A stretch of 64,000 bases of DNA, from positions 89,577 to 153,576 of the forward strand of contig VSDK01022142.1 in assembly GCA_009767595.1 (NCBI GenBank). The letters are read 5' to 3'. Below, in pieces: positions 44,037 to 54,160 of this stretch (positions within the stretch are counted from its first letter, which is position 1; every line of letters begins with the position of its first letter). The notes under the pieces were generated by a model. It was not told the origin of the DNA and made no database searches. It saw nothing but the letters and a program-made list of their open reading frames with translations. A program made the position numbers and the translations under genes. Source of the DNA: Symbiodinium kawagutii. Taxonomy: Eukaryota; Sar; Dinophyceae; Suessiales; Symbiodiniaceae.

Positions 44037-44520
44037 AAACTATACTTTGTAAGCTCAGGGGTGGTTTGTGGTGGAATCATGCCGGCACGTGGCCAAAAAC
44101 GACAACCTGGAGACCATTTTGACAAATCCCAAGCCCGAACTTTCTGCTGAACATCTTCAAACATCTTGAAGATCCGCCATGCATGGCCAGTCCGTGCCCA
44201 TTTGGAGTCGCTGCCCAAGATTGGTTTGCTCCCCTCAATCCATCGCGTCCAGCCACTCCAGAGCCTTGGTCGGAGCGGGAGTGGGTTCAGTTTTGACTTC
44301 GAGCCGTAGACCGATTTAATCACAACCCGCTGGGATCTGCTTGGCGGTTTTTTCCTGCCCATTGGAGCGAGCAGCAGGTCCTAACCCATCCCCAAGTGAG
44401 TCAACGAGATCAACCGCGCGGTGTCATATCTTTGATTCAAAAAATGGTGCGCATCATCGAGCGTCACTCACACTGGTGGACGGCGGCTCTGAGGTCCAAA
44501 CGGCCCAGTGGCGGCGGCAT
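44003..44520 (-). CDS. two-exon gene, 132 residues, Trp/Lys-rich
   Basis: A short first exon from the ATG at 44520 (MPPPLGRLDLRAAVHQ) ends at CACCA|GTGTGAG with two bases over. A 119-base intron ends in CCAATGGGCAG. Exon 44003-44354 needs two bases, so the join is in phase: KKPPSRSQRVVIKSVYGSKS, RPRLWSGWTRWIEGSKPILG, WRIFKMFEDVQQKVRAWDLS and so on to a stop. The second exon is strongly protein-like; the first is less certain. No family recognised. Confidence 0.5.
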
Positions 44521-44700
44521 TTTTGAAATGAAACTCGCTGATCGAAAGGTGAAACTCAAACTAACTATTTACAAACGAGGCGGAGCTGTGGGCCTCAGCT
44601 AGAATTATTGAAGCATATTTGAGCCATGAAACATCATGAAACATTGCGAAACTAAGGAGCTGTAAAAGTTGTTTGTATTTACAACACATTTTTGAAATAG

Positions 44701-44795
44701 CTCTTGGCCAACCAATCTCATCTGCTTGGATCTTCATGGCTCACTTGCTCTTGGCCAGTCAATCTAATCTGTTTGGATCTTCATGGCTTATTGCA
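44701..44795. repeat. 47-base tandem duplication
   Basis: Two imperfect copies beginning CTCTTGGCCA, in the 3' flank of the Lys/Gly-rich gene. Confidence 0.8.
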
Positions 44796-44798
44796 TTT

Positions 44799-45449
44799 TC
44801 ACCGGGACTTTCCTTTGCCGTAGCCCTTTCGGTCCCAGTTGTTCTTGCCCTTTCCCTTGGCACTCTTGCCATAGCCTTTCTCGAAATCATCCTTGGTGCC
44901 CTTGCCCTTTCCCTTGGCACCCTTGCCGTAGCCTTTCTCGAAATCATCATTGGTGCCCTTGCCCTTTCCCTTGGCACCCTTGCCGTAGCCTTTCTCGAAA
45001 TCATCCTTGGTGCCCTTGCCCTTTCCCTTGGCACCCTTGCCGTAGCCTTTCTCGAAATCATCATTGGTGCCCTTGCCCTTTCCCTTGGCACCTTTGCCGT
45101 AGCCCTTGGCACCCTTTCCATTCTTGCCCTTTCCACCTTTGCCACCCTTGCCACCCTTCAGATCAGCATCCTCGGCAGCCGGGTGCTCTGCACCATGGGA
45201 ACTCTTTCCTTTGCCTTTGCCCTTCTTATCCTTCTTGGTTTTTCCATCTTTTCCCTTACCTTTGCCATCTTTACCCTTTCCCTTCTCGCCTTTGCTCCCG
45301 TCGGTGACTTCTCTCTTGGCGCCTTTGCCAGAGCCCTTCTCCAACTCACCCTTGCCACCGGTGCCATCGGTGCCATTGAGGTTGGCTTGGGCCGTATGAT
45401 CTTGGTCTGAAGCGGCAGGGGCAGCATCTTTGGAAGCGCCGAAGGTGTC
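44799..45449 (-). CDS. Lys/Gly-rich repeat protein (C-terminal part)
   Basis: After TCAGCTGTTTGGCAG|GAC the minus frame codes 216 residues: a short ordinary head (DTFGASKDAAPAAS), a KGKGKDGKGKGKD region, then four and a half 19-residue repeats of the type GTNDDFEKGYGKGAKGKGK (57 bases each) and a KGYGKGKSR end before TGA. Highly basic, low-complexity, likely disordered and possibly nucleic-acid binding; such KGKG tracts are common in dinoflagellate proteins. The upstream exon is not known. The DNA repeats are nearly identical, so copy number may vary. Confidence 0.7.
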   Translation of the reverse strand, partial: DTFGASKDAAPAASDQDHTAQANLNGTDGTGGKGELEKGSGKGAKREVTDGSKGEKGKGKDGKGKGKDGKTKKDKKGKGKGKSSHGAEHPAAEDADLKGGKGGKGGKGKNGKGAKGYGKGAKGKGKGTNDDFEKGYGKGAKGKGKGTKDDFEKGYGKGAKGKGKGTNDDFEKGYGKGAKGKGKGTKDDFEKGYGKSAKGKGKNNWDRKGYGKGKSR

Positions 45450-45753
45450 CTGCCAAACAGCTGACCATGGCAAATCATGGCCGAAGAATAGGGTTTCTTA
45501 TGGTTTCTCAATGGCTACAGCAATATTTGTCGACAATGCTTTGATGGCCAATATTGGTCGATTTTTGAGAATGATTAAGTACTAATGCTTCCTCGTGATT
45601 GATTAGTGTCTACTTGGGAACGACCAATCCACCTAGGATATCCATGTCACAGCACTTGTGGTGCCGGGTTTGTCCAAAAGTGAAAATCCAAGAAACAAAC
45701 TTGACCAGTCATGCAGGGGAACTGGCCCTTCTGATGGGTTACCAACACCTATT

Positions 45754-45980
45754 TCATGGCTTGAAACATCGGCCACAAAGCCATGTGGCTCCAACCGGGT
45801 AGTCAATGAAAATCATCAGCACCCCAAGCCAGCCCTTCCCTTCCTCCACTCGAACGCATTCTGACTGGCTATTCTTGGCAAGGTTGACGACCCAAAAGCC
45901 GTCAAAACCGGATAGGTAGACCAACCTTGCTGTGTGTGGATGGAAAATCGATCCAAACAGGTAGCTGGTGCCACCATGCC
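45754..45980 (-). CDS. terminal exon, beta-propeller-like segment
   Basis: Acceptor GTTGTTGATTTCAG|GG, then 74 codons: HGGTSYLFGSIFHPHTARLV, YLSGFDGFWVVNLAKNSQSE and VLMIFIDYPVGATWLCGRC to TGA, in phase. The strand-turn-strand pattern with Phe-Asp-Gly could be part of a beta-propeller, but this is a guess. One of the safer exons. Confidence 0.55.
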
Positions 45981-46705
45981 CTGAAATCAACAACAATTTA
46001 TTCAGGGATTCGCTGTGCTGCATAGCATATGTATGCGTGGTATTGCATGGGAATGGGAAGGTGAATCACACCTGTTCTACAGAGTTATTCTCACTGAGAA
46101 AGCTGGGTTGTTGGATGCCCATGGGTTACACCCCATATGGGGCCCACAAGGGCTATCAAGGTTGAATGCTGTTTCCATGACTAACCATCGCAATTGTTCC
46201 GGTCCTTTGGGCTACCGCCACAGCAAGAAACATGCCTGTGGATCTTAGTGGTTGACAACGCTGGAAAGCTCATTCGCCTTGCAAAGCTCATGAAGGTATG
46301 GACCACTGCTGTGATGTGTTCTCTGCTACTTCTTTAGGGGAAAGTGCGGCAACAAATCCCCTTACGTTCTTGCTGTGTAAGAGCTGTAATGTGCCAGTAC
46401 CATCCTTCAGAATGCACTAAAATAATCCATTGATGGCCAATTGCGGATGACAATGGTATAATTTGGTGGGGAGTATTCATGAGTATTCTATGGTTCATTG
46501 ATTGGTTCTACCTTTGATGGTTCTAAAATCCATTGACTATCCTTATTTGATTCTAATACCATTCATCGATCATTGAATCATTAATCTATTCTATTCCCAT
46601 CAATTGGATATACATAGCGGTTCCTCCAGTAATTATGAACCTATTCAATGGTTCGTTGGCACAACCTACGATGAATGATAGGGAGCCATGTCCAACACCT
46701 GGCAC

Positions 46706-46934
46706 CTTTCCACACCAGGCAACTCATTGACGATCACAATATCACCGATGGTCATACTGCAGTGGGTCACGCGTTTGTAACCCCACTCGCACTTTCCTCC
46801 TGCACAAAGGTAGCAGGTGGGCTTGCCCGGGAACCGACCACATGAGTCAAATGTCAGGGGCTGCCCATCCGGTACCATCAGCCATCCAGCAATGTCTATA
46901 GCCAGCTGGGCAGTCGCAGGGCGGGGAAAGGAAT
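46706..46934 (-). CDS. exon with Cys-rich, possibly zinc-binding segment
   Basis: Acceptor TGTAATTTTAATAG|AT and donor GGAAAG|GTGCC bound SFPRPATAQLAIDIAGWLMV, DGQPLTFDSCGRFPGKPTCY, LCAGGKCEWGYKRVTHCSMT and IGDIVIVNELPGVE. Cys spacing (TCYLCAGGKC, later THC) could bind a metal. Strong coding character; family not recognised. Confidence 0.6.
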
Positions 46935-46969
46935 CTATTAAAATTACATGAGTTGCAGTGGTTTGCTGC

Positions 46970-47101
46970 TCAGCACCATCGTTTGAAGCTATGCTTTGGG
47001 GGTCCCCGAGTTGGGAAGTTGTGGATTCTCAAATCTGATTCAGCAGTAAGATGCCAACCACATCGACGCCCGCCTCCACCCCACTGTTGTTGCGCGAAGA
47101 T
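46970..47101 (-). CDS. coding island, Gly/Arg-rich
   Basis: Acceptor CCCTCGCTCGCAG|ATC, then 43 codons: IFAQQQWGGGGRRCGWHLTA then ESDLRIHNFPTRGPPKHSFK to TGA. Only 35 bases separate it from the next exon, so it may end earlier at a donor. A plus-strand frame (MPTTSTPASTPLLLREDLRA) also exists. Confidence 0.4.
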   Translation of the reverse strand: MFAQQQWGGGGRRCGWHLTAESDLRIHNFPTRGPPKHSFKRWC

Positions 47102-47425
47102 CTGCGAGCGAGGGAAGTCAAATCATGAGACAGTAACGGATTGGCTAAAGGTGCAACATTCGGTGCAACTCATCCTGTTGGTTTTACAATGTTTTACGTG
47201 GTTTCATGGGAAGTTCAAGAATGTGTGCATCTGTTTCAACACGTAGTCCAAGGTATTGAGTGTCACAATCACCTCTAAAGGTTTGCTGCGAAGGTGCAGC
47301 ATGAAATCTTTTGGATCTCGACCATCATTCATGATTTCATGACCATCATCAGCAACCATCATCAACCATCATCAAGCATCTCCATCAGGAACCATCTGCA
47401 ACCAGCATGAACCATCAACCAAGCA

Positions 47426-47588
47426 TCACGGAGCACCATCCGTTCCCGCCCTTTGAGGCGCTTCGTTGTGCCGCGCCTTCTGCAACCACTTGAGGCGCTC
47501 AGGGCCATGTTTCATGGGGCACTCGAGGCATCGGACCTCTGCGTGCGTGGCGCTGACACCGCGGTCGTTCTTCTTCACGTAGCTGATC
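47426..47588 (-). CDS. terminal exon, basic
   Basis: Acceptor GGGTTTGCCCTAG|G, then ISYVKKNDRGVSATHAEVRC, LECPMKHGPERLKWLQKARH and a tail to TGA, 54 codons in phase. CA-rich sequence lies on its left and TG-rich on its right. Two Cys and a His could be structural. No family recognised. Confidence 0.5.
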
Positions 47589-47605
47589 CTAGGGCAAACC
47601 CGGGG

Positions 47606-47700
47606 GTGGGTAGATGGTTGATGCTGGTTGATGCTGGTTGATGCTGGTTGATGCTGGTTGATGGTGGTTGATGGTGACTGATGATGCTTGATGATGGGTT
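47606..47700. repeat. 10-base tandem repeat
   Basis: CTGGTTGATG units repeated about four times, then drifting into GTGGTTGATG and TGACTGATGATG. It shows how the TG-rich spacer grows by slippage. Confidence 0.85.
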
Positions 47701-48109
47701 GGTTAGTTGCTAGTGATAGCTGATGATGGTTCGTGATAGTTGGATGGTGATGATTGATGATGGTTGGTGATACTGTTGGCTAGTTGTTGATGATAGTTGA
47801 CTACTGATGCTTGGTTCCTTGACGGTTGGTGGACGATTGTTGGATGATGATGGTTGAATTGACTGTGTATGTGAGGATATGATTTGAAGCATAACAATAA
47901 TGGTTAGCGAGGGCGATGCTTCCCGGGATCGGATGGTTGATGATGGCGGATGGGTGATGTTGAACGATAGCTGAGGGCTGCGTTGATGATGGCTGACATC
48001 AAAGGACACGGATGGTGAAGCGTTGCGTCACTGGCTTGGTGGATGGGAACATCTCCAGCTGTCTTTTTGGACATCTACTGGACACTTAAAAAAAACCCAT
48101 CAATCATTT

Positions 48110-48193
48110 TCAGTGAAAGGCCTTTTTCGGTTTGGGAGACGCCCAGGAGAAGTGATTTGTCTTCCGCTGCGCTAACTCAACCGATTTCGGCAC
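48110..48193 (-). CDS. short terminal exon
   Basis: Acceptor GTTGGACCTCACAG|GTG, then VPKSVELAQRKTNHFSWASP and KPKKAFH before TGA, 27 codons in phase. A plus frame to 48291 is open as well. Confidence 0.35.
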   Translation of the reverse strand: MPKSVELAQRKTNHFSWASPKPKKAFH

Positions 48194-48326
48194 CTGTGAG
48201 GTCCAACATCAGATCCAACATGGCGCCGGAAAAGAAACCATGGAAAACGTTATATCCACTTGCATTATTATCATTATTTGACGCAAGATGAGATAGGCTT
48301 TGTTTGCTTGTTGTACCCCCTTTTTC

Positions 48327-48504
48327 TTATTGTCGTGTTGGCCAAATGGCAGCGTCCTGAGTGCCGGGATCCTTCAACACTTGGGAGTTGATTGGAAAGT
48401 ATCGTGCCATGAGGTCCCTTGCGTTGAGGACTAGCCATATTGGGTTCTGGGCATTTGCATCAAGTTGAGGACAGCTCCAGGAGAACATCCGAGGGACTAG
48501 TGGC
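48327..48504 (-). CDS. terminal exon, unknown protein
   Basis: Acceptor TTCAATGTTCCAG|G, then PLVPRMFSWSCPQLDANAQN then PIWLVLNARDLMARYFPINS and a tail to TAA, in phase. Good composition. No family recognised. Confidence 0.5.
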
Positions 48505-48569
48505 CTGGAACATTGAAGATTTGAAGCCAAAGTGACCATCCAAACATCAGTGGAAAGTCGATGAAAGTT

Positions 48570-48849
48570 TCACTTGAAACATCTTGAAACTGAGTAATTC
48601 TCCAAAATGGTTCGATCATGAGTTTCAAACTTCCGGCTGGCCCTATCTTTAAACATTAGTAAACACTGAAAATCCCGAAACTGGACGGTTGAATATCCAA
48701 AGGCAACATGATCCTGTCTTTGCTCACTGTGTTTTATTCTGAGTCCCACACCCCTGTGTGACCCTTGCCCGCCGAGGATCCACGACTGAATAGCTGAAGG
48801 ACTCTTGATCCACAAGGGGAGGAAGCGCTCCTGGAACCTGAAACGACGT
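48570..48849 (-). CDS. terminal exon, unknown protein
   Basis: Acceptor GCATTTTCCCAAATCAG|A, then 92 codons: RRFRFQERFLPLWIKSPSAI, QSWILGGQGSHRGVGLRIKH and FRDFQCLLMFKDRASRKFET to TGA, in phase. Basic and aromatic-rich. Confidence 0.5.
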
Positions 48850-49116
48850 CTGATTTGGGAAAATGCAAGCGTATTAGGTGTCCATATTGGATCATGGCGT
48901 GAAAAATACACAACTGCCATTGACTGATCAAAATTAAAAAAGTGATACATACTACCTACCATGTTGCAGTTCTGCACAAAATTATGTACCAGCTGAAATT
49001 GCGTCTCCATGGTCAATCTGAGTCTCAACGAACTACCCGCATTTGATATCACAAGCATTCACCACTATTTCGGTTTGAACGGGACATTGTGCCAAAATGA
49101 ACTTCTCACATACCAC

Positions 49117-49287
49117 CTGGCATGGGATAAACCAGCTGCAAAACTGGTGCACGACTTCGTTTCCCACCCGCTGGCGGCACACATACGGCAATCCAACATT
49201 TGGTTCGTGGAGGAATCCTGGAATCTCATTGGCCCATTTTCCTATGTACATGCTTTGGATGGCCATTTTCAGCATGGCCTCACCATG
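49117..49287 (-). CDS. internal exon, unknown protein
   Basis: Acceptor GAAGTTGTAGCAG|CAT and donor ATGCCAG|GTGGTATG bound exactly 57 codons: HGEAMLKMAIQSMYIGKWAN, EIPGFLHEPNVGLPYVCRQR and VGNEVVHQFCSWFIPCQ. Both splice sites are good. A 164-codon plus-strand frame (49009-49503) lies antisense. Confidence 0.55.
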
Positions 49288-49345
49288 CTGCTACAACTTC
49301 AACATGAGAATGGAACATCTCTCACCCACGCACTCCTACGCTTAC

Positions 49346-49515
49346 CTATCAATTATCCCATGGGGACAATTTCCCAAGGCTACTCCGACAAGACCGAGGA
49401 GCAATGGCATGGCATAGGCCACAATGGCAGAGCCCTTCTTCTCTCGCTGGCCCACCGTGGGGAAACACAACTTCTCCTCGAAGGATTCGATGAGGCCATC
49501 TAATCCTGGGAGGCG
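49346..49515 (-). CDS. internal exon with hydrophobic segment
   Basis: Acceptor CATGTCTTGCTGCAG|CGC and donor TTGATAG|GTAAGCG bound RLPGLDGLIESFEEKLCFPT, VGQREKKGSAIVAYAMPLLL and GLVGVALGNCPHGIIDR. Likely a membrane helix in the middle. Good sites on both sides, though the phase does not fit the 49287 exon directly. Confidence 0.5.
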
Positions 49516-50031
49516 CTGCAGCAAGACATGTAGCTGGACCCACCAGGGGCCCCATTGTTGGTGGTGGTATTGTATGGTATTGTGGATGCCAGAATTTTTG
49601 AGTAAAACAATTGGTCATGCATGTTTGTAAACACTGGTTATTTCAGATATTTCATTCCGGCTGTTTGCCATCTTTGATGCCAAGAATTGCGCATTCTCCA
49701 ATGTTAATCAGAAATAGCTATTCAATGCTAGCCAGTACGAAGCATTAGCATAGCTACCGAACCATCGCAAATCAGTGCTGATTTTTTTCCAGCGCCATCA
49801 ATTCCAGACCCTCAGTACTGATTAACCATGCCGACTATCAATGGCTGGTTGTTTCACAGCAACCCAACGTCATAGCCAAATCCTATGCGATGCTGATCTG
49901 CTCATGAACGGCTAGGATTTGGAACAGCTGACAGCTGGAAAAACCGGGGAATGAAACGACAAGACTTGACTGACCTGCGAATGAAACAGCCCTATGCTCG
50001 GTGGTCACCGGAAATTCAGAATGCCTGGAGT

Positions 50032-50211
50032 TTACATGGCAGAAGTGTCACAAAGCTGCTGGTTTCCCAGTGCTTCGTGTATCAGGATTGGTTCCCAGCC
50101 AGCTGGGCGTCGCCCAGTTCTACCAGCCCCGAACGGTGGGTTCAGCTGTGCCCTGCAGCCCTTGTGCAGCACGAGCTGCGCAAATATGATGTGCCCGTCC
50201 ATCCCGCTTCC
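50032..50211 (-). CDS. terminal exon, unknown protein
   Basis: After GTGATGCTAAG|GGA the frame reads GSGMDGHIIFAQLVLHKGCR, AQLNPPFGAGRTGRRPAGWE and PILIHEALGNQQLCDTSAM to TAA, 59 codons in phase. Plus frames are open too. Confidence 0.4.
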   Translation of the reverse strand, partial: GSGMDGHIIFAQLVLHKGCRAQLNPPFGAGRTGRRPAGWEPILIHEALGNQQLCDTSAM

Positions 50212-50234
50212 CTTAGCATCACATCTCTGGTGCG

Positions 50235-50502
50235 TTAGCGGCTGGGGATGCACTTTTGTTCTTTCCCGCGGCTGGGGACTTTGGACTCAAACTGGAATTT
50301 TTGGCAAGAGTTGAATTTTCCCAATTCTTCATGAAACTGTAAGCCTGGGCAGAATACAAAAGCATTCTTCATTGCTTTCGTCCTGCTGGAAAGCTCTCTA
50401 ACTTTCTCTATGAGTTGGTCACGGGGTTTCTCAACCGTGGGGCCCCTGAAACCACCCATTGATCCTCTCAAACAAACCATGGCTGGGGTGATTTGGGATC
50501 CC
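50235..50502 (-). CDS. exon, basic, unknown protein
   Basis: Acceptor GTTTCTCAAAGCAG|G, then SQITPAMVCLRGSMGGFRGP, TVEKPRDQLIEKVRELSSRT and KAMKNAFVFCPGLQFHEELG to a stop at 50235. Near the end a second frame (SPAAGKNKSASPAANAPE) is also open. Confidence 0.45.
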
Positions 50503-51199
50503 CTGCTTTGAGAAACGCACATATTTCTGCCACCCTGTCCAGCCCAAAGCATTCAGGAGCTCGTTGCCAGGGGTTGTTCAGCCTCATATGAAACATTCTG
50601 TACTGGTATCCCCAGTGTACTAGGTATTGTTAGAAGTGGTACACCTCACCAGGTGACTGCCGTACACAACAATTCCCAACACGAAAAAAGAGGTGTACGA
50701 AACCCGGGAACTAACCTCATAGGATTGGGTGACAGGAACATACCCAGGAAAGTGGCGACTATTGACCACTATAGAAATGGGGGTTTCCTTGGGCATTTTT
50801 CCTGTGAACCCATAGGTAGATCAACCACGAGGTTGCCGAGGCAAGGCATGGAACTTGCAATGAACCCTCTGGTAATCAGCTAGCCTCAGCGGCAAGCTGA
50901 AGAAATGCTGATCATCGAGCCAGCCATGCTAGATTCCCGCAGTGTAGCCATCCAACAGCCATCTCTAAAAATTCCCAATCATCATTAACCAGTGGTCAAA
51001 CCGGATCATTTAGCCATCATGTACCATTGGTCGCAACCATCACTACCCATCACACGTGATCATCCCAAAACATCCTACAAGGTTGGGCCCGCTACCTGTA
51101 ACTTGGTTCTGAAGCCATTCAGCTATGCTTATATCTACTATAAATAGTAGTAACTCTAGTCTAAACCAACTTAGCTATCTTGGGGCCCGCCGTGTATAT

Positions 51200-51385
51200 T
51201 CATATTCTCCCAAGTGGTTCACCCAGTTCCTTTGACACGAACTCATGGCCGCTCCCCGCTGCACGTTGCCAAACCAGTTGCTTGAGCCTTTCCTGTTGGC
51301 TCCTTAGAGAGGGCAAGCAGCTTGAAGCACATGGCAGCATTACTGTGTCCATGGTCAGCTTTGTTGATGCGCCAATGAAATGCAT
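51200..51385 (-). CDS. coding island starting at ATG
   Basis: From an ATG at 51385: MHFIGASTKLTMDTVMLPCA, then SLRSQQERLKQLVWQRAAGS and HEFVSKELGEPLGRI to TGA. It begins 14 bases from the MITE-like element at 51399. Confidence 0.4.
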   Translation of the reverse strand: MHFIGASTKLTMDTVMLPCASSCLPSLRSQQERLKQLVWQRAAGSGHEFVSKELGEPLGRI

Positions 51386-51398
51386 AAACTAAATGGAG

Positions 51399-51486
51399 GT
51401 TCTCAAAATAGGGAATCCCAAAAATGGGTGGTTTACTATTAAAAATGGTTACTAGTGGATGATTTGGGGGGTCCCCTATTTTAAAC
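51399..51486 (-). mobile_element. MITE-like element, copy 2
   Basis: Ends TTCTCAAAATAGGG and CCCCTATTTTAAAC are inverted. Read on the minus strand it matches 12751-12846 along its length, so the two copies lie in opposite orientation, 38 kb apart. Confidence 0.55.
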
Positions 51487-51492
51487 TTGCCT

Positions 51493-51774
51493 TTAGACAT
51501 ATACAAACAAATTGACCATGGTATACATCACGAACACATATCGATTTGCATCGTGCAATCGTGTGTGCATTGATGTTGGAAGCATCTCCATGCCCTTCTT
51601 GTGCCTCCACAACCATGCACTTTCCAGGCACTGGAACACTGATACTGATGTGCATGATGGTGCATGATGGTGCATGAACCTCCCAGGACTACTCTCCAAG
51701 ATGGGGACCAAGTCGCACTGAGCAGCTATCAGGGATGGGTTGAGTCGGATTGGTCGAAGGATCATGACAAGTCC
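51493..51774 (-). CDS. exon, unknown protein
   Basis: Acceptor GACACCACTCTGCAG|GGA, then GLVMILRPIRLNPSLIAAQC, DLVPILESSPGRFMHHHAPS and ESAWLWRHKKGMEMLPTSMH to a stop at 51493, in phase. The last third is less coding-like, so the exon may end earlier. Confidence 0.45.
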   Translation of the reverse strand, partial: GLVMILRPIRLNPSLIAAQCDLVPILESSPGRFMHHHAPSCTSVSVFQCLESAWLWRHKKGMEMLPTSMHTRLHDANRYVFVMYTMVNLFVYV

Positions 51775-51984
51775 CTGCAGAGTGGTGTCCCCAAGGTAGC
51801 CAAATTGGTTCATAACCACGGCATACCATTTATGGCAAATAAAACTATAGCTAGAGAGCTAATCTTAACCAACTTCTTATCAATCATTACCCACTATCAT
51901 ATACTATAACCACTATTAACCAGCTCATAACTGGGGGGTACCGCGCTGGATGACTCATGTTGGTCATGGTTAAACATTCTCTAT

Positions 51985-52108
51985 TCATTGTACCACCCAG
52001 CCGTTGATCCTGCACCAACCCGAGAGCCAAGTGTCTGGGGGATACGGCTTCGCCATGGGCACTCTCCTTTCTTGGCAAGATATGCCAACCTGTGATTGGA
52101 CGAGGGAA
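51985..52108 (-). CDS. terminal exon, unknown protein
   Basis: Acceptor TGTGCCATGGGCAG|T, then SLVQSQVGISCQERRVPMAK then PYPPDTWLSGWCRINGWVVQ and a stop, in phase. Another minus frame (FPRPITGWHILPRKES) is also open. Confidence 0.4.
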
Positions 52109-52292
52109 CTGCCCATGGCACATGAGTACCCAAGAAGTAGAAATGTGTTTGAACATGTAATTACAAACTTTATCTTGGTATACATTTTGTATATCTTGGC
52201 TTTTGTTTTGGTATCTTTCAACTAGGGAAGGAAACCAACTATCTCACCAAAAATTAGGGAAAAACTGACCGTGAATTTGGGCTGCGCTCTAT

Positions 52293-52433
52293 CTACAAGT
52301 ACAACTTGAAACGACTGTGTTGCAAGCACTGGTGTGGGAGTACATCATGCCGTGCTAAGCCATATGGGTCAACGCAATGGATTTCATGCGGTCTGGGTCC
52401 GGATGTTGCTTGGCTAGCCACAGCCAGTAGCAG
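52293..52433 (-). CDS. terminal exon, unknown protein
   Basis: Acceptor CTTGGCATTCCAG|CTG, then LLLAVASQATSGPRPHEIHC then VDPYGLARHDVLPHQCLQHS to a stop, 46 codons in phase. His/Cys-rich. Confidence 0.4.
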   Translation of the reverse strand: MLLAVASQATSGPRPHEIHCVDPYGLARHDVLPHQCLQHSRFKLYL

Positions 52434-52575
52434 CTGGAATGCCAAGCGTCCACGACCACCACCACCACCACTTTCCCATGCCAACTGCTCATCCAATGAG
52501 GGTTATCTCAAGCATACAAATGAGAGATTCTGATTATGAGCATGAGAATGCCATGGTATGCCACGATTCCCATCA

Positions 52576-52935
52576 TCAGTTCCAACTCCTAGTTCTTGCT
52601 GACGAGCTTCTGCATATGCCATGAGGTCGTGATGACGCGGGGGTGAATTTCCTTGGCTGACGCGTGATGACGCTGTTCAAAAGATGAGGCCATAGAGCAC
52701 CCATCAGAACTTCAAGCATCCAGTGGTGTGCAATCTCAGATCTGCTGGACATCATGGTGGAACAAAGGATAATCCCACCTATATTCCAGCTGTATAGCAA
52801 TCCATCCTGGGCAAATCCAGCGGTAGGGCTGCGGTCCTCAGGTGTGTTTACCTCTCGGTTCTTTCCGGTTATTTTCTGTAGCTGCCAAAATTTGATGCTT
52901 ACATCCCCCATCATCGTAAACCAAGTAGTGAGCAT
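52576..52935 (-). CDS. 119-codon frame, unknown protein
   Basis: An ATG-initiated minus frame: MLTTWFTMMGDVSIKFWQLQ, EDRSPTAGFAQDGLLYSWNI, SRSEIAHHWMLEVLMGALWP and a basic Ser-rich tail. Length and composition favour coding. It could be one exon or a small gene. Confidence 0.45.
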   Translation of the reverse strand: MLTTWFTMMGDVSIKFWQLQKITGKNREVNTPEDRSPTAGFAQDGLLYSWNIGGIILCSTMMSSRSEIAHHWMLEVLMGALWPHLLNSVITRQPRKFTPASSRPHGICRSSSARTRSWN

Positions 52936-53217
52936 ATGTTAAGCATCATTCACAATCAGTGAACAACCAGCCAGCCGTCCCTGACCATTGGCATTCATTA
53001 ACAACAATCATGTAATTAATCACATTCATAGGCCAAAACGTTCACCATCCTAAGGTCTACAACTAAGGATACTTAACCACCATATTAATTCAGATTCAAC
53101 TTCCTCATCCTGGGTAACTACGGATGTTTGACCATCATATTCATTCAACTCCATTCAAATTCAACTTCCCAAGTTCCTAAGTTCTCCAACTTATGCTGGT
53201 TAAGCATCATCTTCAGC

Positions 53218-53370
53218 TCAGTTCACATTTCCACCATTTCCACCATTTCCACCTCCACCCGTTCCCTTCCCTAGCCCAGGCGCCCGTCCGCGCTCACACG
53301 CTTCCTCCATGACGTCCATGTCCGAATCCTCAGAGCTCTCCTCAGAGGTCTCGGAACTCTCGGAGTCCTC
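53218..53370 (-). CDS. terminal exon, acidic then Gly/Asn repeat
   Basis: Acceptor CGACACCCGCAG|GAG, then EDSESSETSEESSEDSDMDV, MEEACERGRAPGLGKG and a GGNGGNGGN tail before TGA, 50 codons in phase. An acidic Ser-rich end like that of 28974-29072; probably disordered and phosphorylated. Confidence 0.55.
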   Translation of the reverse strand, partial: EDSESSETSEESSEDSDMDVMEEACERGRAPGLGKGTGGGGNGGNGGNVN

Positions 53371-53459
53371 CTGCGGGTGTCGGGGGTTGCAGCAAGCAAG
53401 AACCGGGTGGGGGTTAGCAAAGGCTTAGTAAGGGTGAATAGTGGTGATTCATGAGGGTT

Positions 53460-53590
53460 AACAACAACAGCAACAACAGCAACAACAGCAACAACAGCAA
53501 CAAGAAGAAGAAGAAGAAGAAGAAGAAGAAGAAGAAGAAGAAGAAGAAGAAGAATGAGAAGGAGAAGAAGAAAAAGAACAAGAACAACAA
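53460..53590. repeat. (CAACAG)n(GAA)n microsatellite
   Basis: CAACAG units followed by about sixteen GAA units, upstream (minus sense) of the 53370 exon. Confidence 0.95.
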
Positions 53591-54160
53591 CGAAAATGGT
53601 TGATGACCATGCATACACACCTTTTTTGACCATCAGCAAGCAATCAACTGGGTTAGTAGATTCACCGTGGTTTAGCCATAGAATCGCTTGTGACAATCGT
53701 CAGCAACGTAAGCAATGACATGGTCAGACCATCGCTGATCAACAGCCTGGTTTATGATCAATCAACATAGTTGGTAGATTGCACTAAGCATTGTTCATAA
53801 TCAGAAATTGCTTCAGATAATCAACCATGATTTTGGTTAAGAACCATTGTGAGACCGTATTTGATCAAGAACCAATGATGCTTAGTAGTGGTTTATGTGG
53901 GTTAATAGCCAAGCAATAGTGGATAGTAATCTCGCAACCACTTGTCATGATCAAACCACAAGAGGGTGTTGAAATCCAAATGCACCGGGTAGGCCACTGT
54001 GATTGGTTGAGTTGTACATGTACTGTGTTGTCCAGCGGGATCAACATTCGTATTTCACCCAGCTGAAGTCATTTGGGGATACCCCCACAACTAGCCAATC
54101 ATTATGGTGATTGTCAGTCCATCCAAACCGATTGTTGGGAAACAACCATCTGTTGAATAC

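Noticed and set aside
48043-48291. Plus-strand frame ending at 48291
   Set aside because: Open and protein-like, with a possible acceptor at 48113, but a minus exon (48110-48193) with acceptor and phase-matched stop fits the strand bias better. Not excluded.
49009-49503. 164-codon ATG-initiated plus-strand frame
   Set aside because: Two minus exons with good acceptor and donor sites (49117-49287, 49346-49515) lie exactly under it. The plus frame is most simply their shadow.
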